51,937 bases of DNA from Bacillota bacterium (GCA_021821055.1 JAKACX010000013.1:1-51937); one strand, 5' to 3'; positions 35,717 through 44,122 are shown, numbered from the stretch's first letter. Notes: generated from the letters alone by a model not told the origin. Made by a program: numbers and translations.

Positions 35717-35741
35717 GACATCTTCCTAGGAGGAATGGCAA

Positions 35742-35930
35742 ATGGCAATCGGACGGAAGAACCGCCGCATGGACCGCTTCGCGTTTGAGGGATGGAGTGA
35801 GAAGGACATGCGTCGCGGCGCCGACAGTGACATGCCGACCGTGGTCTGGAGCAACGGATTCCCGCTGGTGTTCGTTTGGCAGGACAAGGACCAGTCGGAG
35901 CGCGCGCAGTTTGAGCGCATGACGCGGTAA
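35742..35930 (+). CDS. Small conserved-looking protein of unknown function (62 aa)
   Basis: The gene has an excellent SD (AGGAGGAATGGCAA then ATG) and a strong terminator, so it looks genuine. The 62-residue product has a basic start (MAIGRKNRRMDR), a central WSEKDMRRGADSDMP stretch, and a hydrophobic core with two tryptophans (TVVWSNGFPLVFVWQDKDQ). There is no signal peptide, membrane helix or cysteine. I do not recognise the family. It is monocistronic. Confidence 0.75.
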   Translation: MAIGRKNRRMDRFAFEGWSEKDMRRGADSDMPTVVWSNGFPLVFVWQDKDQSERAQFERMTR

Positions 35931-35970
35931 CCGGAGATGGACGCACGCGACCACCTCATAAGCGAACGAC

Positions 35971-36015
35971 GATTACCCGCACAGGGCGAAGCGGCCTGAT
36001 GCGGGTAATCTTTTT
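35971..36015 (+). terminator. Intrinsic terminator with T-run
   Basis: GATTACCCGCA (35971-35981) pairs with TGCGGGTAATC (36000-36010), followed at once by TTTTT. It is the clearest Rho-independent terminator in the window, ending the 62-residue protein transcript. The stem may also serve the converging RND gene. Confidence 0.9.
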
Positions 36016-36036
36016 GTGTCCCGGTCTGATGTGAAG

Positions 36037-39000
36037 TTACTGCTGTGCCAAGGCTGTGCGACGGTGCAGGAGTTCGAACACGACCGGCACGATCGCGAGA
36101 GTCAGGACGGTCGACGTCACCAATCCCCCGATGACCACCACAGCGAGCCCCTGCGAGATCAGCGCTCCCTCCGATGCTCCAAACGCCAACGGCAGCAACG
36201 CGCAGACGGTTGCGACCGCCGTCATGAGAATCGGCCGCAACCGCGTGGTTCCGGCTTCCAGCAGGGCGTCGCGCACCGACAGTCCGCGCAGCCGTTGCTT
36301 TTCGACCCTGTCCACGAGGACGATCGCATTGGTCACAACAATTCCCATCAGCATCAGAATGCCGATCAGAGAAGATACGCTTACCGGCTGGCGCGCGAAC
36401 ACGGTTCCGAAAAACGCCCCGATGAGCGCGACCGGCATGGCGAACAGGATCGCAAATGGAGCCGTCCACTCGCCGAAGGCGATCAGCATGATGATGTACA
36501 CCATGCCCATTGCCACAAGAATCGCCTGGATCAGGGACGCGAAATCCTTGGCGGTCTGCTGGCTCTGGCCAACGAGCGACACATGCACGCCGGCCGGCAG
36601 GCGGAGGCCGGAAATCCGCCGCAGCGCGGCCGCAGTCACGCGGCCCGTGTTTTTCTGGCTGAAATCCCCCGAGATTTCCGCGTAGCGGCGGCTGTTTCTG
36701 TGCAGGATGGAGACGGGTGTCTGCACCACTCGCACGCTCGCGACGGAGGACAGTGGAACCGTGGATCCGGACGGCGTCGCGATCGGCAGCCGGCGGATGC
36801 CCTGAAGGGAGGTTGCCGGCGTCACGGGCTGAACCGCAGCCACGACGTTGTAGGTCTGTCCCCCGAGTGTCACAGTGCCGATATTGGCGCTGGACAGATA
36901 GTTGCGGGCGGAGGAAGCGATCTGGTAGGAGGTCAGCCCGAGTGCGGCCGCCTTCGCCGCGGACGGAGTCACGCTGATCTCCGGCTGGGTGCGCGCCAGG
37001 TTGTTCTGCACGCTTGTCAGTCCGGGCAGGGTGGACAGCGCGCGCGTCACCCTGCCCGCCGCGGATTGGATCGCCTGATAGTCAGGGCCTGTCACCACGA
37101 GATCCAGGGTGTTGCCCAGCGCCTCGACGGTGACTTCGAGGACATGGATGGTCGCCTGCCCCGAAATGGCATGGACCTTCGCGCGCAGTTCCGGCAGCGC
37201 GGCACTCATGTTGGTTGACGGCGTGAACGACAGAAAGATGGACGCCTGGTTCGGGCCGAGAACCGCTCCGCCCGACCCGACCTGTCCGGGATCGCTCCCG
37301 ACCTGCGTGTTGACGTCGTGCACCGACGGACCGAGCGTCGAAATCGCCTGCCCGACCTGCCGCGTCTTGCTGTTTGTCGACGTCAGCGACGCTCCGGCGG
37401 GCATGCTCACGCTGATCATGGCGAACTTGTTTTGCGACTGCGGAATGAACGTGCTGCCCACGAGTTGCAGCGAGGCGCTGGAGACGATCAGCGCGACGGT
37501 TGTCAGGAGTATGACGATCGCCTTGTGGTCGAGACACCACCGGAGGACGCTTCGGTAGCGCAACTGCCAGCCGCTCCACGCGCCGGCGGGCGCGCCTTCC
37601 GGCCCGGCCCGGGACGCGCCCGCAAACGCCGGATCCATGGCGCCGTCCGGCTCGCGGACCGAACAGTTCTCCTGGCCCCAGGCGGCGCCGTCCGCGCCGA
37701 TGCGCGCCACAAACAGCCAGGCGAGCATCGGCACGATCGTGAGCGCCACGGCGAGGGAGGAGACAAGCGCGAACACGACCGTGAGCGCGAACGGCGCGAA
37801 GATCGAACCGATGACTCCGCCCACGAATGTCAGCGGCAGGAAGACGGCGATGGTCGTGACGGTGGACGTGGTGATGGCGTTGGCCACCTCGCCCGTGGCG
37901 TACAGGACCAGCTTCTTGCCGTAGCCGGCGCCGCTGCGCCAGGTGCGAAAGACATTTTCAATGACGACGATGCTGTCGTCCACCACGCGCCCGGTCGCGA
38001 CGGCCATTCCGCCGAGCGTCATCACGTTGAGGGTGATCTGGAACATGTGCAGGAAGATCAACGCGATGAGCAGCGAGACCGGAATCGACACGATGGCAAT
38101 CAGGGTGGTCAATGTATTGCGCAGGAAAAAGAGCATGACGAGCGCGGCGAACAGCGCGCCGAGCACCGCCTCGCGCAGCAGTCCGTTCACCGACTGGGTG
38201 ATCGGCTGCGCCGCGTCGAACAGGGTGGTGATGCGCGCGGGAAACGGCAGGGCGGCAACGGATCGGCTCATCTGCGCCTGGACGGCGGACGCGAGTGAGA
38301 CGGTGTTCGCGTTCTCGGTCTTGCTCACGGTGATCAGCACGCTCGGATTGCCGTTTGTGCGGTTGATCGAAGCGTTGCCGGGAGGCGCGAGCCGGACTGT
38401 GGCGAGCGCCCCGAGGGGCGCCGTGCGGACCGCCGCACTTGCTGCGCCCGTCCCCGTCGCGGCTGGGGAGACGGGTTGCGGGGCGGCCGGCGGCGTGGTC
38501 GCGGCGCTGTGCGCGGTCAATTGACGCAATCGCGCGAGCATCTTCGTCTGCGCCGACTCCAAAGCCGAAATGGTTCCGGCCAGTTGCGCGGCGGCGGGGT
38601 TCCGTTGCGCCGGCGCGACGGACTGCTGCTTTGCCAACGCGAGTTCGGCGCCGAGCAACTGGCCCTGCACCGTCTGCAGATTCACGATGAGTTGATTTTC
38701 GGTCTGCAGCAGTCCGACGCCGCGCCCGAGTCGACCCACACCCTGACCCAACTGTCCGACTGCCGCACCCAGGCCGTCAATCGATTTGCCGACCGGCTTC
38801 AGGGCGGCGGATGGACTTTCCGGGACGGGGATGCGCAGGTTGCGGATGCCGGCCAGGGACGAGAAGACCGTGTTCAGTTGCACAGGGCGGGTGTAGGGTC
38901 CGAACGTCGCCGTGCCCAGGGGCTGGGAGACGTTGTCCGCCTGCAGGCTCTGCAGGACTTGGGCGGCGGTCAGGCCGTAGCGCGCTAGATCGCGCTGGTT

Positions 39001-39561
39001 GAATAGGAGCTCGACTTGCGGGGGCGCCGCGCCGGCTGTCTGGATCGCTCCGGCGCCCGTCACGCCCTGCAGGGCGGGGACGATTGTCTGTGTGACCGCG
39101 CGGCGCAGTCTTGCTTCATAAGCGGCCGACGTTGACACGGCAAAGTAGAGGATGGGCTGCGTGCTGAAGGAGAATTGGAGAATCTGCGGCTGTCCCGCCG
39201 ACGGCGGCAGCGACGCCTGGGCGACCGCGTCGCGGACCTTTTGTTGCAGGGTGGTCAGGTTGGCGCCGCTGTTGAACTCGATTTCGATCTGCGACAGGCC
39301 CTCACGCGAGGTGGATTGGACCGTATGGACGTTCTGGATGCCCTGAAACGCCGTTTCAAGCGGTTTGGTCACGTCCTGTGCGACCGCCGCAGGTGCGGCG
39401 CCGGGGTAGCTGGTGACGACGATCAGTACGGGGAAAGCGAAATTGGGCAGCAGTTCCTCCTTGAGGTTCAGCGAAGAGAGCACGCCCATGACGGCCATGA
39501 TGACGGTCAGGATGACGATGGCCATGGGATTCTTGAGTGCAAAGCGGGGCACAAATCGCAT
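36037..39561 (-). CDS. RND-superfamily efflux transporter (SwrC/AcrB-like)
   Basis: This 1174-residue protein has 12 membrane helices in two repeats and two large outside loops. The TM4 proton-relay pair is present (GRVVDDSIVVIENV). The TM11 site reads GIVVTNAIVLVDRV, with Thr where AcrB has its Lys, as in Gram-positive HAE/SwrC-like members. It exports lipopeptides, drugs or lipids using the proton gradient. Between residues about 247 and 380 it has an extra segment, with heptad-like Leu/Gln repeats followed by an Ala/Pro-rich stretch, that explains its extra length. It starts 3 bases after the polysaccharide deacetylase stop, so the pair forms an operon. No membrane-fusion protein gene is present. 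Confidence 0.9.
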   Translation of the reverse strand: MRFVPRFALKNPMAIVILTVIMAVMGVLSSLNLKEELLPNFAFPVLIVVTSYPGAAPAAVAQDVTKPLETAFQGIQNVHTVQSTSREGLSQIEIEFNSGANLTTLQQKVRDAVAQASLPPSAGQPQILQFSFSTQPILYFAVSTSAAYEARLRRAVTQTIVPALQGVTGAGAIQTAGAAPPQVELLFNQRDLARYGLTAAQVLQSLQADNVSQPLGTATFGPYTRPVQLNTVFSSLAGIRNLRIPVPESPSAALKPVGKSIDGLGAAVGQLGQGVGRLGRGVGLLQTENQLIVNLQTVQGQLLGAELALAKQQSVAPAQRNPAAAQLAGTISALESAQTKMLARLRQLTAHSAATTPPAAPQPVSPAATGTGAASAAVRTAPLGALATVRLAPPGNASINRTNGNPSVLITVSKTENANTVSLASAVQAQMSRSVAALPFPARITTLFDAAQPITQSVNGLLREAVLGALFAALVMLFFLRNTLTTLIAIVSIPVSLLIALIFLHMFQITLNVMTLGGMAVATGRVVDDSIVVIENVFRTWRSGAGYGKKLVLYATGEVANAITTSTVTTIAVFLPLTFVGGVIGSIFAPFALTVVFALVSSLAVALTIVPMLAWLFVARIGADGAAWGQENCSVREPDGAMDPAFAGASRAGPEGAPAGAWSGWQLRYRSVLRWCLDHKAIVILLTTVALIVSSASLQLVGSTFIPQSQNKFAMISVSMPAGASLTSTNSKTRQVGQAISTLGPSVHDVNTQVGSDPGQVGSGGAVLGPNQASIFLSFTPSTNMSAALPELRAKVHAISGQATIHVLEVTVEALGNTLDLVVTGPDYQAIQSAAGRVTRALSTLPGLTSVQNNLARTQPEISVTPSAAKAAALGLTSYQIASSARNYLSSANIGTVTLGGQTYNVVAAVQPVTPATSLQGIRRLPIATPSGSTVPLSSVASVRVVQTPVSILHRNSRRYAEISGDFSQKNTGRVTAAALRRISGLRLPAGVHVSLVGQSQQTAKDFASLIQAILVAMGMVYIIMLIAFGEWTAPFAILFAMPVALIGAFFGTVFARQPVSVSSLIGILMLMGIVVTNAIVLVDRVEKQRLRGLSVRDALLEAGTTRLRPILMTAVATVCALLPLAFGASEGALISQGLAVVVIGGLVTSTVLTLAIVPVVFELLHRRTALAQQ

Positions 39562-39564
39562 GTG

Positions 39565-40569
39565 CTATCTTCCCTTCAAGGCGTTTTGCGCCCGCGGCGT
39601 TGCATGGCCGTCTGTCTGATCAACCCCGATGTCCGCGTCCTTCGGGCGGTCTGAAGATCTCAGTCCTGCGGGGACACTCCGTGTTTCAGGATTACCACAG
39701 CGCGAGGCATGTCTCTCGGGATAGACAAAGGGGATTGGCGCACCGCCCGAAGGGGATGGGCGAGAATCCGGACCAACCGCACTGCCCCCCGGAGGCTGCT
39801 GTTTCACGATGTCTCGGCCGTGCACGAGCCGGGCGTCCGGTTCGAGCAGTTGCGGCACCGTCACAAGCTGGTAGCCGCGGGCGCGCAGGGCGTGAATGAT
39901 CGCGGGCAGCGCCCCGACGGTCCCGTCCAGGACCTCGTGTGAGTTTCCCGAGCAGTGCTGCAGAACAATGGCGCCCGGGCCCGCGGCGGACAGCACATTC
40001 GCGAGAACGCGCCGGGCCGGCAGGCTGCGCCAGTCCGCCGAGTCGACCGACCAGTTGACGACGCGGTAGCCCAGTTGATTCATCTGGCGCAGCACGCCGG
40101 CGTTGACATTGCCGTACGGCGGCCGGAACCAGACGGTGCGCGTCCCCGTCAGGCGGTACAGGATGTCTTCCGTCTTGTCCACCTCCCAACGCACCTGTTG
40201 CGGCGTCAACGTGAGCAGGTTCGCGTGATTGTAGGAGTGGTTGCCAAGCGCGTGCCCGTCGTGAACGATTCGCCGCACCATTCCCGGGTAGATCCGCGCG
40301 TGGACGCCGAGAACGAAAAAGGTGGCCCGAACGTGTTCCTGTGCGAGGACGCGCAGAATCTGCGGAGTGTAGCGGTCGTCAGGCCCATCGTCAAACGTGA
40401 GGGCGATCTGTTTTTGCGGCGGTCCATGACGCGCGAAAACCTTTGGGAAGAGGCGCGAGTAGTCCGGTGCGGAGGCGCAGGCGAACGGGGCGTGCAGGCC
40501 GGCGAGGGCGAGACACGCGAGAACCGTCGCGATCGCGGCGGAACGGCGCTTTTGCGTTGTCTGTTTCAC
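39565..40569 (-). CDS. Secreted polysaccharide deacetylase (NodB domain)
   Basis: This 334-residue protein has a signal peptide (about 1-34, cleavage near CASA). Its NodB-homology domain carries all motifs: TFDDGP (D60, D61), H111-x3-H115 (HSYNH) for metal binding, RPPYG (149-153) and VNWSVDSADW. It would remove acetyl groups from peptidoglycan or another N-acetylated glycan outside the membrane. After the domain comes about 90 residues of polar, Pro/Arg-rich, probably disordered tail. The start is GTG 40569 after GGGAGGGG. It is coupled with the RND exporter downstream. Confidence 0.88.
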   Translation of the reverse strand: MKQTTQKRRSAAIATVLACLALAGLHAPFACASAPDYSRLFPKVFARHGPPQKQIALTFDDGPDDRYTPQILRVLAQEHVRATFFVLGVHARIYPGMVRRIVHDGHALGNHSYNHANLLTLTPQQVRWEVDKTEDILYRLTGTRTVWFRPPYGNVNAGVLRQMNQLGYRVVNWSVDSADWRSLPARRVLANVLSAAGPGAIVLQHCSGNSHEVLDGTVGALPAIIHALRARGYQLVTVPQLLEPDARLVHGRDIVKQQPPGGSAVGPDSRPSPSGGAPIPFVYPERHASRCGNPETRSVPAGLRSSDRPKDADIGVDQTDGHATPRAQNALKGR

Positions 40570-40671
40570 TGCTGGTCACCCCTCCCGGTGTATTCTGCCC
40601 GGATGAGGGGGTGCGATTCGCGCCTAAGAGCGGCGGAGGACGGGTTTGGCGCCGCCCGCAACGCCTCTGGG

Positions 40672-40701
40672 TTGCGGCGCGTTTTCGGAAGCGTCTATAA
40701 T
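40672..40701 (+). promoter_or_regulatory. Promoter of the rhodanese gene
   Basis: TTGCGG (40672-40677), 18 bases, TATAAT (40696-40701), about 65 bases before the GTG start. Confidence 0.5.
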
Positions 40702-40765
40702 GACAGAAATAAACGCCCGTGCGCATGACAGACCACGCGCGACGGGTGGGTGGAGGGGATGAACA

Positions 40766-41071
40766 GTGGCCGAGGTTATCCAAGTGACGGGCGAAGAGTT
40801 GGCGCATCAAAAGCGGGACGTGCTGTTTGTCGACGTCCGCCAGCCGGATGAGTACCAGGAAGCGCACATTCCCGGAGCCCTATTGATTCCCTTGGGACAA
40901 TTGGAAGAGCGATTGAGAGAGATTCCGCAAGACCGCGACGTGGTCGTCGTTTGCCGTTCCGGCGGGCGCAGCGCCAGAGCGTGCGGAATCCTGGGCGGAC
41001 ACGGCTATACGCGCGTCCGCAATCTGCAGGGCGGCATGCTGGCGTGGCGCGGCGACGCCGAACGCGGTTGA
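40766..41071 (+). CDS. Single-domain rhodanese-like protein
   Basis: This 101-residue protein contains one rhodanese domain: FVDVRQPDEYQEAHIPGA, then the active-site loop CRSGGRS (C63 carries the persulfide) and GYTRVRNLQGGMLAW. It would act in sulfur transfer in the cytosol. It starts at GTG 40766 with GGAGGGGATG upstream. Its stop codon lies inside a tandem repeat (41066-41109). Confidence 0.88.
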   Translation: MAEVIQVTGEELAHQKRDVLFVDVRQPDEYQEAHIPGALLIPLGQLEERLREIPQDRDVVVVCRSGGRSARACGILGGHGYTRVRNLQGGMLAWRGDAERG

Positions 41072-41109
41072 CGCCCGGTTGACGCCCGGTTGACGCCCGG
41101 TTGACGCGC
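41066..41109. repeat. 11-bp tandem repeat at the rhodanese stop codon
   Basis: GGTTGACGCCC occurs three times exactly, plus a fourth imperfect copy. Each unit contains TGA, so the reading frame of the rhodanese ends in the first unit. Confidence 0.85.
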
Positions 41110-41185
41110 GTCATTCCGGGGCGTCGGCGATCAGCCTTGCGCGTCGGCGCTCCGCTGTGCCGGGACTGCCCCTGCGCGTCGCTTG

Positions 41186-42520
41186 TCACTGTTCGCGGAC
41201 GGCGACGCGGCGAAACGAGGCCCACAGCGCCACGTCGTAGGCAATCTTAACCCCGCCGCCAAGCCAGAACGGGAGAATCGCGCCGGCCGTGGACAGGGTG
41301 GAGCCGCCGATGACAGGTCCGATCGCGCGGCCAATCTGCTTGCCGATGGACGTCACACCGGCGGCCGCCTTGCGTTCGCCCGGCAGGACAACCGCCGCGA
41401 TGTACGACTGCCGCGTGGGCACGTCCATTTCCACCAGCAGGCCGCGGGCGAGCAGCAACGCTGCGGCCGTGGCGGGGTTTGGCGCAAATGGCACGAGCAT
41501 CAGCAGCAGACTGGATGGGATGTGTGTGAACACGGCCGTGTTGAGCAGGCCGATATGCCGTGAGATCCATTCGGCGAGCGGGAATGAGATCGCCGCCAGA
41601 ATTTCAATGCCGAAAAACAGCGCGGCGAGCGCGGATGGGCTCATGCCAAGCTGGTGGTGCAGCCAGAAGACGAGCAGGGGCGTGGCTACCATGCCGCTGC
41701 CCATGCTGTCGGCGACAAACAAGCCCGCAAGCCGATACACGATCGCTCTGGACTGCCCCAGCCCCCGGCCAGCCGGTTCCTGCCGGGCCGCCAGTTCCTG
41801 GGTCGCCTGTTCCTGCGCCGCCAGGTCCTGGGTCGCCAGGTCCTGGGTCGCCAGGTCCTGGGTCGCCAGGTCCTGGGTCGCCAGGTCCTGCGCCGTGAGC
41901 CCCTGCGCCGCTGCGTGGCTCGTGCTGTCCCGGACGGCCAGCGCGACGAAGAACGTCGCGGCGCCTGTGCCGGCGTACAGCCACAGCATCAGCTCCTGTG
42001 CGTGAAATGGCAGCCCGGGGCGTTCGCCGAGCCAGACGGGAAGACCCAGTGCGAGAGCTCCCGCTGCCCCGGCGGCCGTTCCGAGGAAGCCGTAGTTGGC
42101 GAATATCTTCGTGCGTCTGGCCGACGGAGCGTGCGCGAGGACGCCTTCTTCGAGCGCGTTCATGAACAGGCCTCCGCTCGGCGGCGCGAATCCGCACATG
42201 GCCGCGAGGGCAATCTGCCACGGGGCCTGGGCGGAGGCAAACAGTGCGCCGGACACTGTCATGAGGGCGGCGGACAGAAGCAGGAATGGCCGGCTCCCAT
42301 GGCGCGATGCGAGATGGGTGAAGAGTGTGGTGTATCCGATGCCAAGGACGACGGACAGTGCGGCAAACAGCCCGATGGCAAGGGCTCCAAAGCCGAAGTG
42401 TTCGATGTAGAGCGCAAACGCGATGAGCCAGTACCCGTCCGCCAGCGACCGCAGACTCTTCATGGCGAAAATGGCGCGCGTTGTACGCGCGGTCTGGAAA
42501 GCGTGGTTGCTTTTCGTCAT
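41186..42520 (-). CDS. Major facilitator superfamily transporter
   Basis: From ATG 42520 (GGGGAGGG just upstream) this is a 444-residue protein of 12 predicted helices: six, a central cytoplasmic loop, six. The helix 2-3 loop reads HLASRHGSRPFLL, the MFS motif A position. The C-terminal half has RGLLVEMDVPTRQSYIAAVV and VTSIGKQIGRAIGP. The substrate is unknown; it resembles putative drug or metabolite permeases. The central loop is expanded by a DLATQ repeat (41791-41895). An upstream ATG at 42547 has no SD. Confidence 0.85.
   Translation of the reverse strand: MTKSNHAFQTARTTRAIFAMKSLRSLADGYWLIAFALYIEHFGFGALAIGLFAALSVVLGIGYTTLFTHLASRHGSRPFLLLSAALMTVSGALFASAQAPWQIALAAMCGFAPPSGGLFMNALEEGVLAHAPSARRTKIFANYGFLGTAAGAAGALALGLPVWLGERPGLPFHAQELMLWLYAGTGAATFFVALAVRDSTSHAAAQGLTAQDLATQDLATQDLATQDLATQDLAAQEQATQELAARQEPAGRGLGQSRAIVYRLAGLFVADSMGSGMVATPLLVFWLHHQLGMSPSALAALFFGIEILAAISFPLAEWISRHIGLLNTAVFTHIPSSLLLMLVPFAPNPATAAALLLARGLLVEMDVPTRQSYIAAVVLPGERKAAAGVTSIGKQIGRAIGPVIGGSTLSTAGAILPFWLGGGVKIAYDVALWASFRRVAVREQ
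41791..41895. repeat. 15-bp minisatellite in the MFS central loop, seven units
   Basis: Four exact copies of CCAGGTCCTGGGTCG (41821-41880) are flanked by three diverged copies (41791-41820 and 41881-41895). On the coding strand each unit encodes DLATQ or a close variant (DLAAQ, EQATQ, ELAA). The period is a multiple of three, so copy-number change keeps the frame. Confidence 0.92.
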
Positions 42521-42709
42521 GAACCCTCCCCAAAACTCACTTTTCATACTGCCGCGAGTGTCGCCGCGGCGCCAGGGGAGCCTTTATGCGCTTCCCCCGG
42601 CGGGACCGCGTTTTTTCCCCGACCGCGTTTTCCCCCGAGATTCAATATACCGGATGTGGCGGCAAGAGGGAATGAGCGGCCAGACGACGGACGCACGGCG
42701 CCGCACACT
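42521..42709. other. Upstream region of the MFS gene
   Basis: This part of the 370-bp divergent region contains a direct repeat GACCGCGTTTT(TT)CCCC at about 42604-42636. On the minus strand it has a possible -10 TATATT (42649-42644) without a clear -35. No gene is seen. Confidence 0.4.
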
Positions 42710-42738
42710 TTGACCGAATGCCGCCTTGCACGTATAAT
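42710..42738 (+). promoter_or_regulatory. queD: Promoter of the queDEC operon
   Basis: TTGACC (42710-42715), 17 bases, TATAAT (42733-42738): a near-consensus sigma-A promoter. The start would be near 42745, leaving a leader of about 145 bases before queD. Confidence 0.8.
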
Positions 42739-42744
42739 TGAGAC

Positions 42745-42890
42745 GTTGCCGAGGGTGTCCTTGCGTTGGGAAGGATGGCGGAGCAGAGCAGCGCTCTGTT
42801 GCGATGTCTTCCAGGAGACGTGTGAGAGTCCTACTCGTTGTCACGTTCTCCCTGGGAGTTCGCTGCGGGCGGACAATCGGAGAGTTTGCC
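42745..42890 (+). other. Long 5' leader of queDEC, possibly regulatory
   Basis: The leader contains a hairpin CAGAGC-AGC-GCTCTG (about 42784-42798), the self-complementary CTCCC/GGGAG (about 42848-42858) and GGAGAG as the queD SD. Queuosine genes are often under preQ1 riboswitches, but I do not find the A-rich tail and pseudoknot elements of the known preQ1 classes. The queD frame is open through it; a GTG at 42822 after AGGAG is a less likely start. Confidence 0.35.
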
Positions 42891-43352
42891 ATGAGCTACA
42901 ATGTGCCGGACAAGCTGATGCGGTTCGGCGAAGATATTGGTCATGAGAGCCTGCGTTACCATGACAGGCGCGTGTCGGTGAGCAAGGAGTTCACGTTTGA
43001 CGCCGCACACCACCTGTACCTTTACGAAGGGAAATGCAACAGCCTGCACGGCCACACCTACAGGCTCCATGTCACGGCCAGCGGGACGCTTGACGAGAAG
43101 GGTCTGGTCATCGACTTCGCCGATCTGCGCAGAGTGGTCGAACGCGAAGTCGTGCAGCGCCTCGACCACCAGTACCTGAACGTCGCCCTGCCGCCCATGA
43201 ACACCACGGCGGAAAACATGGTTGTCTGGATTTATGAACGGTTGGCGACCGCGTTGGCGCGCGACTTTCCGCGTGTTCGCGTTGAACGCCTGACCCTGTG
43301 GGAGACGCCGACTTCGGCGGCGTCGGTCGATCGGGCGGAGATGGAGCGATGA
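42891..43352 (+). CDS. queD: 6-carboxytetrahydropterin synthase QueD
   Basis: This 153-residue member of the PTPS family has zinc ligands H40 (FDAAHHL), H53 and H55 (LHGH), and C49 in KCNSLHGH. It converts dihydroneopterin triphosphate to 6-carboxytetrahydropterin, the second step to preQ0 and queuosine. An N-terminal extension of about 30 residues precedes the usual VSKEFTFDAAH start. ATG 42891 has GGAGAG at good spacing. Its stop overlaps queE (ATGA). Confidence 0.92.
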   Translation: MSYNVPDKLMRFGEDIGHESLRYHDRRVSVSKEFTFDAAHHLYLYEGKCNSLHGHTYRLHVTASGTLDEKGLVIDFADLRRVVEREVVQRLDHQYLNVALPPMNTTAENMVVWIYERLATALARDFPRVRVERLTLWETPTSAASVDRAEMER

Positions 43353-44122
43353 GCGGGCGCCGCGCAGCAGGCGCGAACGGTGGTGCAATGAGCGGGAACG
43401 GCGCAACGGGCGAGAGCGGCGCGACGAGCGGGAACGGCGTCGCGGCCGAAATCGTGCTCCCGCTGGTGGAGGTTTTTGAGACAGTCGAGGGGGAGGGCAC
43501 GGCCGCAGGCTACCCCACCGTCTTCATTCGCCTGTTCGGCTGTCCGCTGCGTTGCGTGTGGTGCGACACGCCGTACAGCTACGCGCCGCACGAACCGGAG
43601 ATGCGCCTCACTGTCGCGGAAATCTGCGCGCGCGTGGGCGATTTTTCGTCCGCGCGGGTCTGCCTGACCGGCGGCGAACCGCTGATGTTCGGCTGGCGGT
43701 CCGTCGCGCTCCTGAACGCCCTGGTCGCACTGCCGCAGCTTGTCGACATCCACGTGGAAACCAGCGGCGCGATTGCTCTGGAGCCGTTTCTGGACCAGGT
43801 GCGGTCCAACAAGGTCCGCTACATTGTGGATTACAAACTTCCCGCTTCGGGTGAGACGCACCGCATGCACCTGCCGAATCTGCGGCTGCTGCGACCGATG
43901 GACGAATTGAAATTTGTGATTGCAGACGAGCGAGACTTTCGCGCCGCGGTCGATGTGCTGCACACGCACAAACCTGGCGGCGCGGCGCTGTTCAGCCCGG
44001 TGTTCGGCCGGATGCCGCCGCAGCAACTGGTGGAACGGATCCTTGCCGAGGGACTGGCGAACGTGCGGCTCAACCTGCAGATTCACAAAGTGATCTGGGA
44101 TCCGCAACAGCGCGGGGTCTGA
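43349..44122 (+). CDS. queE: 7-carboxy-7-deazaguanine synthase QueE (radical SAM)
   Basis: This 257-residue radical-SAM enzyme has the QueE iron-sulfur motif C65-x3-C69-x2-C72 (GCPLRCVWC) and ETVEGEG, and LTGGEPL for SAM binding. It rearranges 6-carboxytetrahydropterin to 7-carboxy-7-deazaguanine. The first 33 residues are a Gly/Ser/Ala/Asn-rich repeat (SGNGAT, SGATSGNG) not found in typical QueE; starts at 43388 or later would remove part of it. It is translationally coupled to queD. Confidence 0.92.
   Translation: MSGRRAAGANGGAMSGNGATGESGATSGNGVAAEIVLPLVEVFETVEGEGTAAGYPTVFIRLFGCPLRCVWCDTPYSYAPHEPEMRLTVAEICARVGDFSSARVCLTGGEPLMFGWRSVALLNALVALPQLVDIHVETSGAIALEPFLDQVRSNKVRYIVDYKLPASGETHRMHLPNLRLLRPMDELKFVIADERDFRAAVDVLHTHKPGGAALFSPVFGRMPPQQLVERILAEGLANVRLNLQIHKVIWDPQQRGV

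Larger units (their letters stand above)
35397..35741. other. Divergent control region of the symporter and the 62-residue protein gene
   Basis: This stretch is AT-rich compared with flanking DNA. It holds the symporter promoter (35491-35520, minus strand), a small hairpin (35696-35716) and a possible five-codon ORF (MSVQG, 35689-35706) with GGAGGT upstream. No other gene is seen. Confidence 0.5.

Noticed and set aside
41791-41895. Possible CRISPR-like repeat array
   Set aside because: Units are contiguous 15-mers without spacers and encode a peptide repeat in frame, so this is a minisatellite.
42745-42890. Known preQ1 riboswitch
   Set aside because: Neither the short A-rich tail of type I nor the pseudoknot patterns of types II and III could be found by eye.
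42822-42890. Longer QueD starting at GTG 42822
   Set aside because: It has AGGAG but only a 4-base spacing and would add a hydrophobic 23-residue segment foreign to QueD; ATG 42891 has a better context.
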